Assembly (NCBI GenBank): GCA_014762585.1
Contig: JABURN010000163.1
Coordinates: forward strand, 1-15,145
Reading direction: 5' to 3'
DNA: 15,145 nt
Source: Methylophaga sp.
GTDB taxonomy: Bacteria; Pseudomonadota; Gammaproteobacteria; Nitrosococcales; Methylophagaceae
Made by a program: the position numbers and the translations under genes. The notes beneath the pieces are model-generated. The model ran no database searches. It was not told the DNA's origin and saw only the letters and a program-made list of their open reading frames with translations. This document shows positions 6,713 through 14,476 of this stretch, in pieces (the first letter of the stretch is position 1; each line of letters begins with the position of its first letter).

Positions 6713-6755
6713 TGCAGCGGAAAACGGCTTCATTGACTTGATGCCGTTTTCTGCA
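6713..6755. repeat. Inverted repeat overlapping the hps copy 2 promoter
   Basis: GAAAACGGC at 6720-6728 pairs with GCCGTTTTC at 6743-6751, and TGCA lies outside on each side. The loop holds the -35 TTGACT, and the right arm fills the promoter spacer. It could be an operator, a cruciform-forming site, or a weak terminator-like stem after tal (TTTTC follows the stem). Confidence 0.5.
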
Positions 6756-6761
6756 TATAGT
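6733..6761 (+). promoter_or_regulatory. Predicted strong promoter of hps copy 2-hxlB
   Basis: TTGACT at 6733-6738 and TATAGT at 6756-6761 are separated by an ideal 17 bases. The -10 is identical to that of hps copy 1, and the spacer GATGC and CTGC words are shared. The leader is about 55 bases, again similar. Confidence 0.78.
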
Positions 6762-6822
6762 CCCGCTTCACTTTATTGTTAAGCGTGAACAATCATTTTT
6801 ACTACATTTAGGAGTATGTAAC

Positions 6823-7458
6823 ATGGCTGAAATCCAAATGGCACTCGACTCTCTGGACTTCGACGCAACTATGGCTCTGGCTGAACAAGTCGCGCCTTAC
6901 GTCGACATTCTGGAAATTGGTACACCATGCATCAAGTACAACGGTCTGAAACTGGTTAAAGCACTGAAAGCTGCTCACCCAGACAAGAAAATCCTGGTTG
7001 ACCTGAAAACAATGGACGCTGGTGAATACGAAGCCACTCCTTTCTTCGAAGCCGGTGGTGACATCACTACTGTACTGGGTGCTTCTGACATGGCGACCAT
7101 CAAAGGCGTTATCAAAGCAGCAAACGCTAACAACGCTGAAGCTCAAATCGACCTGATCGGTGTTGAAGACAAATCAGCAGTTGCTAAAGAAGCCGCTCAA
7201 AACGGTGCGCACATCATCGGTGTTCACACTGGTCTGGACGCACAAGCAGCTGGTCAAACTCCATTCGAAGACCTGAAAACCATCACTGGTCTGGGTCTGG
7301 GCGTTAAAGTTTCTGTTGCTGGTGGTATCAACAAAGACACCATCCAAAGCTGTGTCCAAGCTGGCGCTGCTATCGTTGTAGTTGGTGCTGCTATCTACGG
7401 TGCACCTTCTCCAGCTGAATCTGCTAAAGAACTGCGCGCTCTGGTTGACGCAGCATAA
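6823..7458 (+). CDS. hxlA: 3-hexulose-6-phosphate synthase, copy 2
   Basis: The second formaldehyde-fixing synthase of the RuMP cycle, 211 residues. The motif is VDLKTMDAGEYE with Asp60, Lys62 and Asp65; His135 lies in GVHTGLDAQ, with SVAGGINKDT and VVVGAAIYG as phosphate-binding loops. TTAGGAG lies 8 bases before the ATG. It is followed after 11 bases by hxlB, so this copy is the one in the canonical hps-phi operon. About 80% of residues match copy 1 by eye, and some stretches are identical at DNA level, for example about 40 bases starting near 6877 and near 4281. Differences cluster in the 43-57 surface region (after KYNGL) and in scattered Lys/Thr/Ala exchanges. All catalytic residues are kept, so both copies should be active. 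Codon use indicates very high expression. Confidence 0.95.
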   Translation: MAEIQMALDSLDFDATMALAEQVAPYVDILEIGTPCIKYNGLKLVKALKAAHPDKKILVDLKTMDAGEYEATPFFEAGGDITTVLGASDMATIKGVIKAANANNAEAQIDLIGVEDKSAVAKEAAQNGAHIIGVHTGLDAQAAGQTPFEDLKTITGLGLGVKVSVAGGINKDTIQSCVQAGAAIVVVGAAIYGAPSPAESAKELRALVDAA

Positions 7459-7469
7459 GGATTAGTACA

Positions 7470-8009
7470 ATGACAATGCATCGTGATCTAGTTCTGAACA
7501 AAATCACTGATATCCTGGGAGCCACTGACGACTCTCTTGAAGCTGAATTCGTAGCTATGTGTGATGATGCCAAGCGCATTTTCATCACAGGTGCGGGTCG
7601 CTCAAGACTGGTCGGCAACTTCCTCGGTATGAGGTTGATGCATAGTGGTTATACTGTATATGTTCAAGGTGAAATCAGCACACCGAGTATCCGTGAAGGC
7701 GATCTGCTGATCGTTATCTCGGGTTCTGGTGAAACTACTCAGCTGGTCTCGTTCGCGAACAAAGCCAAATCTGAGAACGCTAAAGTGGTTTTGATTTGTT
7801 CAAAATCCAGTTCAACGATTGGTGACATGGCGGACAAAACAATTCAAATCGGTAACGATGACAGCTTTGCCCCGACTAAGGGCATGCCGATGGGTACCAT
7901 GTTTGAATTGTCTACGCTGATCTTCCTGGAGTCTATCGTGTCTCACCTGATTCACGAAAAAGGCATTCCTGAAGAAGAAATGCGTTACAGACACGCTAAT
8001 ATGGAATAA
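7470..8009 (+). CDS. hxlB: 6-phospho-3-hexuloisomerase
   Basis: Isomerises 3-hexulose 6-phosphate to fructose 6-phosphate, the second RuMP step. The 179-residue protein is one SIS (sugar isomerase) domain. It shows GAGRS at 41-45, ISGSGET at 83-89 for sugar-phosphate binding, Glu146 in GTMFE, and the C-terminal RYRHANME with His175, all typical of the family. AAGGA overlaps the hps stop region, 8 bases before the ATG at 7470; a second ATG at 7476 is less well placed. It follows hps copy 2 by 11 bases and ends in a strong terminator, so the two form a complete two-gene operon driven from 6733-6761. Pairing gives efficient removal of the unstable hexulose phosphate. Identification is firm. Confidence 0.95.
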   Translation: MTMHRDLVLNKITDILGATDDSLEAEFVAMCDDAKRIFITGAGRSRLVGNFLGMRLMHSGYTVYVQGEISTPSIREGDLLIVISGSGETTQLVSFANKAKSENAKVVLICSKSSSTIGDMADKTIQIGNDDSFAPTKGMPMGTMFELSTLIFLESIVSHLIHEKGIPEEEMRYRHANME

Positions 8010-8034
8010 CCACTTTTCCTTAGCAGAAAGTCAG

Positions 8035-8067
8035 AAAACGGGTAACCTTCGGGTTACCCGTTTTTTT
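8035..8067 (+). terminator. Rho-independent terminator of hps copy 2-hxlB
   Basis: A 9-base-pair stem (8039-8047 with 8052-8060) closed by a TTCG loop is followed by seven T at 8061-8067. It has the same loop design as the porin terminator. Confidence 0.93.
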
Positions 8068-8106
8068 ATGTCCGCCGCACGGATAGAGCTTGTCCGTTTA
8101 AAACGC

Positions 8107-8112
8107 TATAAT
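8107..8112 (+). promoter_or_regulatory. Possible -10 element for leuC-prmB
   Basis: A perfect TATAAT lies 34 bases before the leuC ATG. The only good-looking -35, TTGTCC at 8090-8095, is just 11 bases away, too close. The region at correct spacing is poor, so an activator-dependent or weak promoter is implied. Confidence 0.35.
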
Positions 8113-8145
8113 AAGCTGTTATCCATTTAATTGATTTTGAATTCT

Positions 8146-9555
8146 ATGTCCGCCAAAACGCTTTACGACAAACTCTGGGAACAACACGTGGTCCGCACCG
8201 ATGCAGACGGCACAGCGCTGCTCTATATCGATCGCCACCTGGTGCATGAGGTGACCTCACCGCAGGCTTTCGAAGGACTGCGTCTGGCACACCGCAAACC
8301 CTATCGTCTGAACACGATTCTGGCGACACCGGACCATAATGTGCCGACCTCCGATCGCGATAAAGGGATTGCTGATCCGGTTTCGCGTCTGCAGGTCGAA
8401 ACCCTGGATCTGAACTGTAATGAATTCGGCATTGTCGAATTTGGCCTCAACGATTTACGCCAGGGTATTGTTCACGTTGTGGGTCCCGAACAGGGCGCGA
8501 CCCTGCCTGGCATGACCGTAGTCTGTGGTGATTCGCATACCTCTACGCATGGCGCTTTTGGTGCATTGGCCTTTGGTATCGGCACCTCGGAAGTCGAACA
8601 TGTGATGGCCACCCAGTGTCTGATCCAGCGTAAATCCAAGAATATGCAGGTTCGCGTGGAAGGTCACGTTAAACCGGGCATCACCGCCAAGGACATCGTG
8701 CTCGCCATTATCGGTGAAATCGGCACTGCCGGTGGTACCGGTTATGCCATCGAGTTTGCCGGTGAGGCCATTCAAGCGCTGAGCATGGAAGGCCGCATGA
8801 CAGTGTGTAACATGACGATCGAAGCCGGTGCCCGTGCGGGCATGATTGCCGTCGATGACACGACCATTGAATACCTGCGTGAACGTCCATTCGCGCCACA
8901 GGGTGAAAACTGGGATAAAGCCGTCGCCGCTTGGCGTGAGCTGCATTCCGATGACGGGGCGCACTTCGATAAAGTCGTGACACTCGAGGCTGAAGAAATA
9001 AAACCTCAGGTTACCTGGGGCACCTCACCGGAAATGGTGGTACCGGTCACTGCCAATATTCCCGATCCGACAGCTGAAAGTGACGCCGTTAAGCGAAATG
9101 GTATGGAAAAAGCCCTGAAATATATGGGCCTCAATGCCAACCAGCCGATTACGGATATTCATCTGGACCGCGTCTTCATCGGTTCCTGCACCAACTCACG
9201 TATCGAAGATCTGCGTGAAGCGGCCAGTGCGATTAAAGGTGGCAAAGTCTCTTCCAGCGTCAAACAGGCGATGGTGGTGCCAGGCTCAGGTCTGGTCAAG
9301 CAGCAGGCGGAACAGGAAGGTCTGGATAAAATCTTTATTGAAGCCGGTTTTGAATGGCGTGATCCGGGCTGCTCAATGTGCCTGGCGATGAACGCTGACC
9401 GCCTGGAATCCGGTGAGCACTGCGCATCGACTTCAAACCGCAACTTTGAAGGTCGCCAGGGTCAGGGTGGCCGAACTCACCTGGTGAGCCCGGCGATGGC
9501 CGCTGCCGCAGCGATTGCCGGCCATTTTGTTGATATTACCCAACAAAACGCATGA
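8146..9555 (+). CDS. leuC: 3-isopropylmalate dehydratase large subunit
   Basis: LeuC, with LeuD, isomerises 2-isopropylmalate to 3-isopropylmalate in leucine biosynthesis and carries a [4Fe-4S] cluster. The 469-residue product aligns throughout with the E. coli protein: [18 protein letters not shown] near the start, [20 protein letters not shown], and cluster ligands Cys348 in GSCTNSR plus Cys409 and Cys412 in PGCSMCLAM; it ends in [19 protein letters not shown] chose the ATG at 8146 because the protein then begins [11 protein letters not shown] like homologues; the in-frame TTG at 8131 adds only five residues. There is no strong ribosome-binding site. The stop overlaps the prmB start by four bases. 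The usual partner leuD is not next to it and not in the window, so it must lie elsewhere. Codon use is less biased than in the RuMP genes. Confidence 0.95.
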   Translation: MSAKTLYDKLWEQHVVRTDADGTALLYIDRHLVHEVTSPQAFEGLRLAHRKPYRLNTILATPDHNVPTSDRDKGIADPVSRLQVETLDLNCNEFGIVEFGLNDLRQGIVHVVGPEQGATLPGMTVVCGDSHTSTHGAFGALAFGIGTSEVEHVMATQCLIQRKSKNMQVRVEGHVKPGITAKDIVLAIIGEIGTAGGTGYAIEFAGEAIQALSMEGRMTVCNMTIEAGARAGMIAVDDTTIEYLRERPFAPQGENWDKAVAAWRELHSDDGAHFDKVVTLEAEEIKPQVTWGTSPEMVVPVTANIPDPTAESDAVKRNGMEKALKYMGLNANQPITDIHLDRVFIGSCTNSRIEDLREAASAIKGGKVSSSVKQAMVVPGSGLVKQQAEQEGLDKIFIEAGFEWRDPGCSMCLAMNADRLESGEHCASTSNRNFEGRQGQGGRTHLVSPAMAAAAAIAGHFVDITQQNA

Positions 9556-10478
9556 CCGATTACGCATCGGTAAAGGCCGAACTGCAGACACTGCGCGATT
9601 TTCTGCGCTGGACGACATCCCGCTTTCTTGAGGCGGGATTGTTTTATGGGCATGGCAATGAAGATGCGTTTAATGAAGCCTCACAGCTGCTCCTCAGCAG
9701 TCTGAACCTGTCGGTCAATGAACTGCCAGAACTATTCCTTGATACCCGCCTCACCAGTGACGAGAAAGACAAACTGCTGTGCCTGATTGAAAAGCGCATC
9801 GAGCAGCGAATTCCTCTGCCTTACCTCACGCATGAAGCCTGGTTCGCCGGCCTGCCGTTTTATGTCGATGAACGCGTACTGATTCCACGATCTCCTTTTG
9901 CCGAGCTTATCGACAATCAATTCCAGCCCTGGCTGGAAAGCCCCGACGAGCTTGGCCGTATTCTGGTTCTCTGCACCGGCAGCGGCTGTATTGCCATTGC
10001 CCTGGCCATGGCTTTTCCCGAAGCGGCTGTTGATGCGGTTGATATCAGCGAAGACGCGCTGGCGGTGGCCGACATCAATATCAAAAAGCATGAACTGCAG
10101 GATCAGGTCCGGGCGATTCAATCCGATTGCTGGCAAGCCATCGAGCCGCAACAGCAATATGATCTGATTGTCAGCAACCCGCCTTATGTTGGGGCTGAAG
10201 AGATGGCAGGTCTGCCTGCAGAATACCGGCATGAACCTGCTTCTGCGCTGGAAGCTGCTGATAACGGCCTGGCTCTGGTCAGAGAAATTCTGTTGAACGC
10301 TGCCGATTATCTGAGTGATAACGGTTTGTTGTTTGTGGAGGTCGGCAACAGTGATCTTGCGGTCGACGCTGCCTGGCCCGATATGGCCTTTATGTGGCTG
10401 GAATTTGAGTCAGGTGGCCATGGCATTTTTATGCTCGATAAAGCGCAATGCATCGAGTTCAGGCAGAAATACGCTTAA
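9552..10478 (+). CDS. prmB: Ribosomal protein L3 glutamine methyltransferase
   Basis: PrmB uses S-adenosylmethionine to methylate a glutamine in ribosomal protein L3. The 308-residue product has an N-terminal helical domain (about 1-100) and a Rossmann methyltransferase domain: [14 protein letters not shown] leads in, [15 protein letters not shown] (138-152) is the SAM loop, Asp164 is in DAVDIS, and SNPPYVG carries the NPPY glutamine-binding motif at 209-212. The stretch [14 protein letters not shown] after NPPY separates PrmB from the release-factor methyltransferase PrmC. The ATG overlaps the leuC stop (ATGA), so the two are translationally coupled; no functional link to leucine synthesis is evident. 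The gene converges on the - strand response regulator with only three bases between them and no visible terminator, so convergent transcripts probably overlap. Confidence 0.92.
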   Translation: MTDYASVKAELQTLRDFLRWTTSRFLEAGLFYGHGNEDAFNEASQLLLSSLNLSVNELPELFLDTRLTSDEKDKLLCLIEKRIEQRIPLPYLTHEAWFAGLPFYVDERVLIPRSPFAELIDNQFQPWLESPDELGRILVLCTGSGCIAIALAMAFPEAAVDAVDISEDALAVADINIKKHELQDQVRAIQSDCWQAIEPQQQYDLIVSNPPYVGAEEMAGLPAEYRHEPASALEAADNGLALVREILLNAADYLSDNGLLFVEVGNSDLAVDAAWPDMAFMWLEFESGGHGIFMLDKAQCIEFRQKYA

Positions 10479-10481
10479 CTC

Positions 10482-11783
10482 CTAAGCGGTTTCACTTTCT
10501 TCCTGATAGGTGACTACACAGTCCCTGCCTGCCATCTTAGCCTGGTACATGGCTTTGTCCGCCCGCTCAAACAGGCTGTTCAGCGTATCGTTATTGTCTC
10601 TGGATAGTTCTGCAATCCCGACACTCACCGTTACCGGCGTTTCCAGTCCGGCCGGTTTGAATTTACGTAAGCGATCCAGCATACGGTCCATCAGACCATT
10701 GGCTGAATCGAGATCACAGCCAGGCAGAATAAAGACCATTTCGTCACCGGCCCAGCGGGCAATCATATCAACATCACGAACATGCCGTTTGAGCCAGGCA
10801 CCCAGCTCGGATAACAGCTGGTCACCATTCTGAAAACCGTGGCTTTCATTGATTTGCTTCATGTGGTCGATATCCATCACCGCCAGTGACAAAGTGCGAT
10901 CAAAGCGATAAGCCTCGCTGAAATATTTGCCGGCAAACTCACGCAACGCGTGGCGGTTGAATAACCCTGAGGTTTCATCCAGCATCGCCAGGCTGTAGAG
11001 CGATTGCTGCTGGGTACGCAGTTCTCTCAGCGTCTGGTAGCTGGTGATGTGATTGAACACCCGCTGACGCAGTTCCTCACGTACGATCGGTTTCGATACG
11101 TAATCGTTGACGCCGAGATGGAATAGCTCGATCTTGCGAGACATATTGTCGAAACCGGAAGTGGCGATAATGGGCACATTGCCATATTCACTCTGCATCC
11201 GGCGGATTTTCCGCACCAGGGTGATGCCGCTCATAATGCCCTCCAGCATGATGTCGGTAATCACCAGGTCATAATCACCGTTACGGAAGGCCTCCCAGGC
11301 ACTCTCAGCATAATTATAGGCATCCACATCGAGGCCCATATCGGTCAGCAGATCAATCACGATGGTCTGAAGTACCCGTGAATCTTCGATGAACAAAACC
11401 CGGCCGGAAAGTTGTCTTGATTCACGCTGACTCAGTCGGGTGAGATAGGTTTCCATCTCAGTGATGTCATGCTTGCTGAAAATATCAGTGGCACCGGCCA
11501 GGAGGGCCTGTTTCAGAATTTTGGCATTATCCTGCTCGGTCAGAACCAGTAAGGTCGCAAACTCATAGCCGCTCAAGGCTCGAAGCTGGCTGCAAAATTC
11601 GCTGCTGGCATAATCCTGCAGATTATCAGCACAACAGACCAGGCGATAACGCTCGCTGGCCGCTTTTTCCAGGCCGTCATAACCAGATTCAGCCGTATCG
11701 ACCTGAAAGCCGGCAGAAGTTAGTAAGTCGCTCAACTGCTCGCTGAAATAACTCGAACTGTCTATCACCAGCGCGTTTAACAT
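10482..11783 (-). CDS. Response regulator with two receiver domains and GGDEF domain
   Basis: A 433-residue PleD-like probable diguanylate cyclase, making the second messenger cyclic di-GMP from two GTP. Receiver 1 (about 3-115) looks degenerate: Asp8 is followed by Ser, and the phospho-acceptor position is Ala52 next to Asp53. Receiver 2 (about 128-245) is intact: Glu133-Asp134, acceptor Asp177 in ITDIML, Ser209 and Lys231. The GGDEF domain (about 270-425) has DIDHMKQIN for metal and substrate. Its signature reads AGDEM at 345-349 in place of GGDEF. An inhibitory RxxD site lies at 336-339, five residues before it. The ATG at 11783 has AAGG 8 bases upstream; an ATG at 11816 lacks one and would add 11 residues. 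It follows mutH on the same strand after 66 bases. Activity with AGDEM is likely but unproven. Confidence 0.88.
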   Translation of the reverse strand: MLNALVIDSSSYFSEQLSDLLTSAGFQVDTAESGYDGLEKAASERYRLVCCADNLQDYASSEFCSQLRALSGYEFATLLVLTEQDNAKILKQALLAGATDIFSKHDITEMETYLTRLSQRESRQLSGRVLFIEDSRVLQTIVIDLLTDMGLDVDAYNYAESAWEAFRNGDYDLVITDIMLEGIMSGITLVRKIRRMQSEYGNVPIIATSGFDNMSRKIELFHLGVNDYVSKPIVREELRQRVFNHITSYQTLRELRTQQQSLYSLAMLDETSGLFNRHALREFAGKYFSEAYRFDRTLSLAVMDIDHMKQINESHGFQNGDQLLSELGAWLKRHVRDVDMIARWAGDEMVFILPGCDLDSANGLMDRMLDRLRKFKPAGLETPVTVSVGIAELSRDNNDTLNSLFERADKAMYQAKMAGRDCVVTYQEESETA

Positions 11784-11849
11784 ACTATTCGCCTTACTAC
11801 TTTCCATACTATCCATGTATCGTGGTCTGCTAAATTGGCAACATTACCA

Positions 11850-12524
11850 TTATTTGAACTGCGTCGCGAATAATTGCCGGGTGAAGCTGCTACGCAGATA
11901 AAACCCTTTCGGATTGATCTGACTGCTTTCCCCCGTGTCCGACCAGGACTTTGCCAATACCCGGCTATGCGCGGCTTTGGGTCGGATCTGTAAATATTCG
12001 CCTTCTCTTGCCGTGATCTCAGCCTGTTCGCCCAACACGACACGGTCCATTAACTCTTCCCAGTCGCGTTGTAACTGTTTTTCCTGAGCCGGTGTCGGCT
12101 GCCAGATCCAGCCATGACCAACATAACGATCCGCCAATGGAATCGCAGCGTCGGCTTCTACTGGCAGCCACAATACTTTCGCCAGCTTTTTCCTGACCCA
12201 GCTGTTTTCCCACTGCAGCCGACCTGATTCAGTCAGGGACACGGTGCAAACATAGGTGGACTCCTTGGGCAGCCCCTGTGAATTCAAGGGCAGGGTTTTC
12301 ATTTCAATGCCCAGCCCCGTGAAATCCGGTTCTGCCTGGTTACCGGCATCTGCCCCCAGATAACACTCCAGCAATTGCCCGACCCATCCCTTATGCCGCT
12401 GCAGATTGTCCGGCACATTGAGCCCCAGCTCAGCGGCAACCTGACCCAGTGTTTTGCCAGCCAGCAAACGGCAGCGCTCGGCTAGCTCGGCCTCGGATTC
12501 AGGCGCTTTTATCGCTTGCATCAT
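11850..12524 (-). CDS. mutH: DNA mismatch repair endonuclease MutH
   Basis: MutH nicks the unmethylated strand at hemimethylated GATC sites when activated by MutS and MutL. It occurs only in gammaproteobacteria that use Dam-directed repair, so it supports the taxonomic call and implies a dam gene elsewhere. The product, 224 residues from this start, keeps the nuclease residues Glu53 (LLECYLG), Asp67 (EPDF), Glu74 and Lys76 (GIEMKTLP); these are Glu56, Asp70, Glu77 and Lys79 if translation begins three codons earlier. Later signatures are WVRKKLAKVLWLPVE, DWEELMDRVVLG, ITAREGEYLQIRPKAA and GFYLRSSFT. GGA lies just upstream of tandem ATGs at 12524 and 12521; a TTG at 12533 is an alternative start. 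It diverges from yadG across about 70 bases. Confidence 0.94.
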   Translation of the reverse strand: MMQAIKAPESEAELAERCRLLAGKTLGQVAAELGLNVPDNLQRHKGWVGQLLECYLGADAGNQAEPDFTGLGIEMKTLPLNSQGLPKESTYVCTVSLTESGRLQWENSWVRKKLAKVLWLPVEADAAIPLADRYVGHGWIWQPTPAQEKQLQRDWEELMDRVVLGEQAEITAREGEYLQIRPKAAHSRVLAKSWSDTGESSQINPKGFYLRSSFTRQLFATQFK

Positions 12525-12595
12525 GTTTTCCAAATTCTCAACCGCGGTCTGGACATGGTAACCTAGCGTCCTTTATCAAGTCCTTGTGAGGAGCT

Positions 12596-13516
12596 GTGAA
12601 AGCCTTATCTATCAATAAGCTGAGCAAAACCTACCGTAATGGGTTGCAGGCCCTGAAAGCGGTCAGCCTGGATATCGAACAGGGTGACTTCTTTGCTCTT
12701 TTGGGACCTAATGGCGCCGGTAAAACCACCACCATCGGCATTATTACCTCGCTGGTCACGAAAACCGCCGGCAGCATCAAAGTCTTTGACACCGATCTCG
12801 ATGAGGACCCGGAACAGGCTAAAAGTTATATCGGCCTGGTCCCACAGGAATTTAACTTTAATGGCTTTGAACAGGTAAAACATATACTGGTTACGCAGGC
12901 GGGTTATTATGGCATGCCGGCCAGCGAGGCTGAACCCCGTGCCGATGAATTACTCAAACAGCTCGGCTTGTGGGAGAAACGGCATACCCCATCGCGCTCT
13001 TTATCCGGGGGTATGAAACGACGCCTGATGATTGCCAGAGCGCTGGTACATAACCCGAAACTGCTGATTCTCGACGAACCGACAGCCGGTGTGGATATTG
13101 AACTGCGCCGATCCATGTGGACCTTCCTGCGTAAAATCAACGCCGCCGGCACCACCATTATTCTGACTACGCACTATCTGGAAGAAGCTGAGAGTCTGTG
13201 CCGCAATATCGCCATCATCGACAAGGGTGAGATTATCGAGAACACGGATATGAAGAGCCTGCTCAACCGTCTTGATAAGGAAGCCTTCATCCTTGATCTG
13301 AAATATCCGCTACTCAATAACACGCTTGAAGGCCTCGATTATGAACGACTGGATGACACGACGATTGAGGTCGAAATCAGCCGTGGCGAATCTCTGAACA
13401 GTGTGTTTGAGGTATTGAGCCGACACGGCGTGGAAGTCGTCAGCATGAAGAACAAAGCCAACCGCTTGGAAGAACTGTTCCTGAACCTGGTTGAAACCTC
13501 GGAGCAAAACGCATGA
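12596..13516 (+). CDS. yadG: ABC-2 type exporter ATP-binding protein YadG
   Basis: The ATPase half of a two-protein ABC exporter whose substrate is not established. The 306-residue product matches E. coli YadG along its length. Walker A is GPNGAGKTT (37-45), the Q-loop is LVPQEFNFN around Gln84, the ABC signature is LSGGMKRR (136-142), Walker B is LLILDEPTAGVD (157-167), and the H-loop is TTHYLEEAE with His193. A C-terminal extension (about 215-306) ends in MKNKANRLEELFLNLVE, as in the family. The start is GTG at 12596: an in-frame stop lies just upstream and no ATG is suitably placed. GAGGAG at 12588-12593 is unusually close to it, so initiation may be modest. It overlaps yadH by four bases (ATGA), forming one translationally coupled operon. 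Confidence 0.93.
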   Translation: MKALSINKLSKTYRNGLQALKAVSLDIEQGDFFALLGPNGAGKTTTIGIITSLVTKTAGSIKVFDTDLDEDPEQAKSYIGLVPQEFNFNGFEQVKHILVTQAGYYGMPASEAEPRADELLKQLGLWEKRHTPSRSLSGGMKRRLMIARALVHNPKLLILDEPTAGVDIELRRSMWTFLRKINAAGTTIILTTHYLEEAESLCRNIAIIDKGEIIENTDMKSLLNRLDKEAFILDLKYPLLNNTLEGLDYERLDDTTIEVEISRGESLNSVFEVLSRHGVEVVSMKNKANRLEELFLNLVETSEQNA

Positions 13517-14295
13517 ACCAGAGCCGCCAACAACGTCACTGGATTGCCCTGTCGACACTGGTAACCCGTGAAGTCCGTCGCTTTTTCCGCATCTGGCCAC
13601 AGACTCTGCTGCCCCCCGCGATCACCATGACGCTCTACTTCATCATTTTCGGCAACCTGATTGGCAGCCGTATTGGCGAAATGGGCGGTTTCACATACAT
13701 GGAATACATTGTCCCCGGCATTATCATGATGGCGGTCATCAATAATGCCTATGCCAATGTCGCTTCGTCGTTTTTCAGCGCCAAATTCCAGAACCATGTT
13801 GAGGAACTCATCGTCGCGCCGGTGCCGAACTATCTTATCTTGGCCGGCTATGTAGCGGGAGGTACCGCCCGCGGACTCTGCGTCGGCATTATCGTCACCA
13901 TTGTCTCGCTGTTTTTTACCCGGCTGCCGATTGAGCATATTTTCATCACCATCAGTATGGTGGTGCTGAGCGCCGTGCTGTTCGCCATCGGCGGTTTTAT
14001 CAACGCCGTGTATGCCCGCAGTTTTGATGAAATATCGATTATCCCGACCTTTATCCTGACGCCGCTGACGTATCTGGGTGGTGTGTTTTATTCCATCAGC
14101 CTGTTGCCGGAATTCTGGCAGAACGTGTCCCTGCTGAACCCGATTCTCTACATGGTGAATGCTTTCCGCTTCGGCATGCTGGGCGTCTCGGATATTCCGG
14201 TGGTGGCGGCATTCAGCATTATTCTGCTGTTTATTGGCGGTCTGACAGCTTTTGCTCTCTACCTGCTTCATAAAGGGACCGGGCTTAGGAATTGA
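13513..14295 (+). CDS. yadH: ABC-2 type exporter permease YadH
   Basis: The membrane half of the YadGH exporter, an ABC-2 family inner-membrane permease of 260 residues. After a basic N-terminus with REVRRFFRIWPQ come about six hydrophobic segments, including roughly 35-57, 64-84, 116-138, 146-170, 180-195 and 228-250. Family signatures are TMTLYFIIFGNLIGSRIG, IMMAVINNAYANVASSFF, EELIVAPVPNY, AGYVAGGTARG, and PTFILTPLTYLGGVFYS, followed by NPILYMVNAFRFGMLG. It starts within the last codon of yadG (ATGA overlap), so equal expression is expected. A hairpin repeat element begins 26 bases after its stop, and no classical terminator was found. Identification as YadH is firm; the transported substrate is unknown. 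Confidence 0.93.
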   Translation: MNQSRQQRHWIALSTLVTREVRRFFRIWPQTLLPPAITMTLYFIIFGNLIGSRIGEMGGFTYMEYIVPGIIMMAVINNAYANVASSFFSAKFQNHVEELIVAPVPNYLILAGYVAGGTARGLCVGIIVTIVSLFFTRLPIEHIFITISMVVLSAVLFAIGGFINAVYARSFDEISIIPTFILTPLTYLGGVFYSISLLPEFWQNVSLLNPILYMVNAFRFGMLGVSDIPVVAAFSIILLFIGGLTAFALYLLHKGTGLRN

Positions 14296-14320
14296 TCTGG
14301 TGGCTGAGAGCGATATATGA

Positions 14321-14467
14321 ATCCGCAGATTACGCCGATTTCACAGATTACTGATCAACATTGATTCAATAATCGAGTTGATATGAATTGGACTTTGCTG
14401 AGGAAATTAGCCTCAGGCCTGATACTCTTGCTCGATTAATCTGTGCACATCTGCGTAATCTGCGGAT
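14321..14467. repeat. Inverted-repeat hairpin element, empty copy 2
   Basis: The left arm at 14321-14350 starts ATCCGCAGATTACGCCGATT; the right arm at 14437-14467 ends TCTGCGTAATCTGCGGAT. The left arm is almost identical to that at 874-902. About 86 bases of unique sequence lie between the arms, including a small CTGAGG/CCTCAG hairpin near 14398-14417. It occupies the gap between convergent yadH and dusA and may act as a bidirectional mRNA end structure. It contains no open frame. Confidence 0.82.
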
Positions 14468-14476
14468 AGTTATCAA

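Noticed and set aside
8131..8145. In-frame TTG start for leuC
   Set aside because: It adds five residues not seen in homologues and has no ribosome-binding site; the ATG at 8146 matches the family N-terminus.
8455..8964. 169-codon - strand frame opposite leuC
   Set aside because: leuC is complete with cluster ligands; the antisense frame has no ribosome-binding site or recognisable motif.
13339..14271. Long 310-codon open frame on the - strand opposite yadG-yadH
   Set aside because: Composition is His/Gln/Asp-rich with no domain, and both + strand genes are firmly identified with all motifs; it is an antisense shadow.
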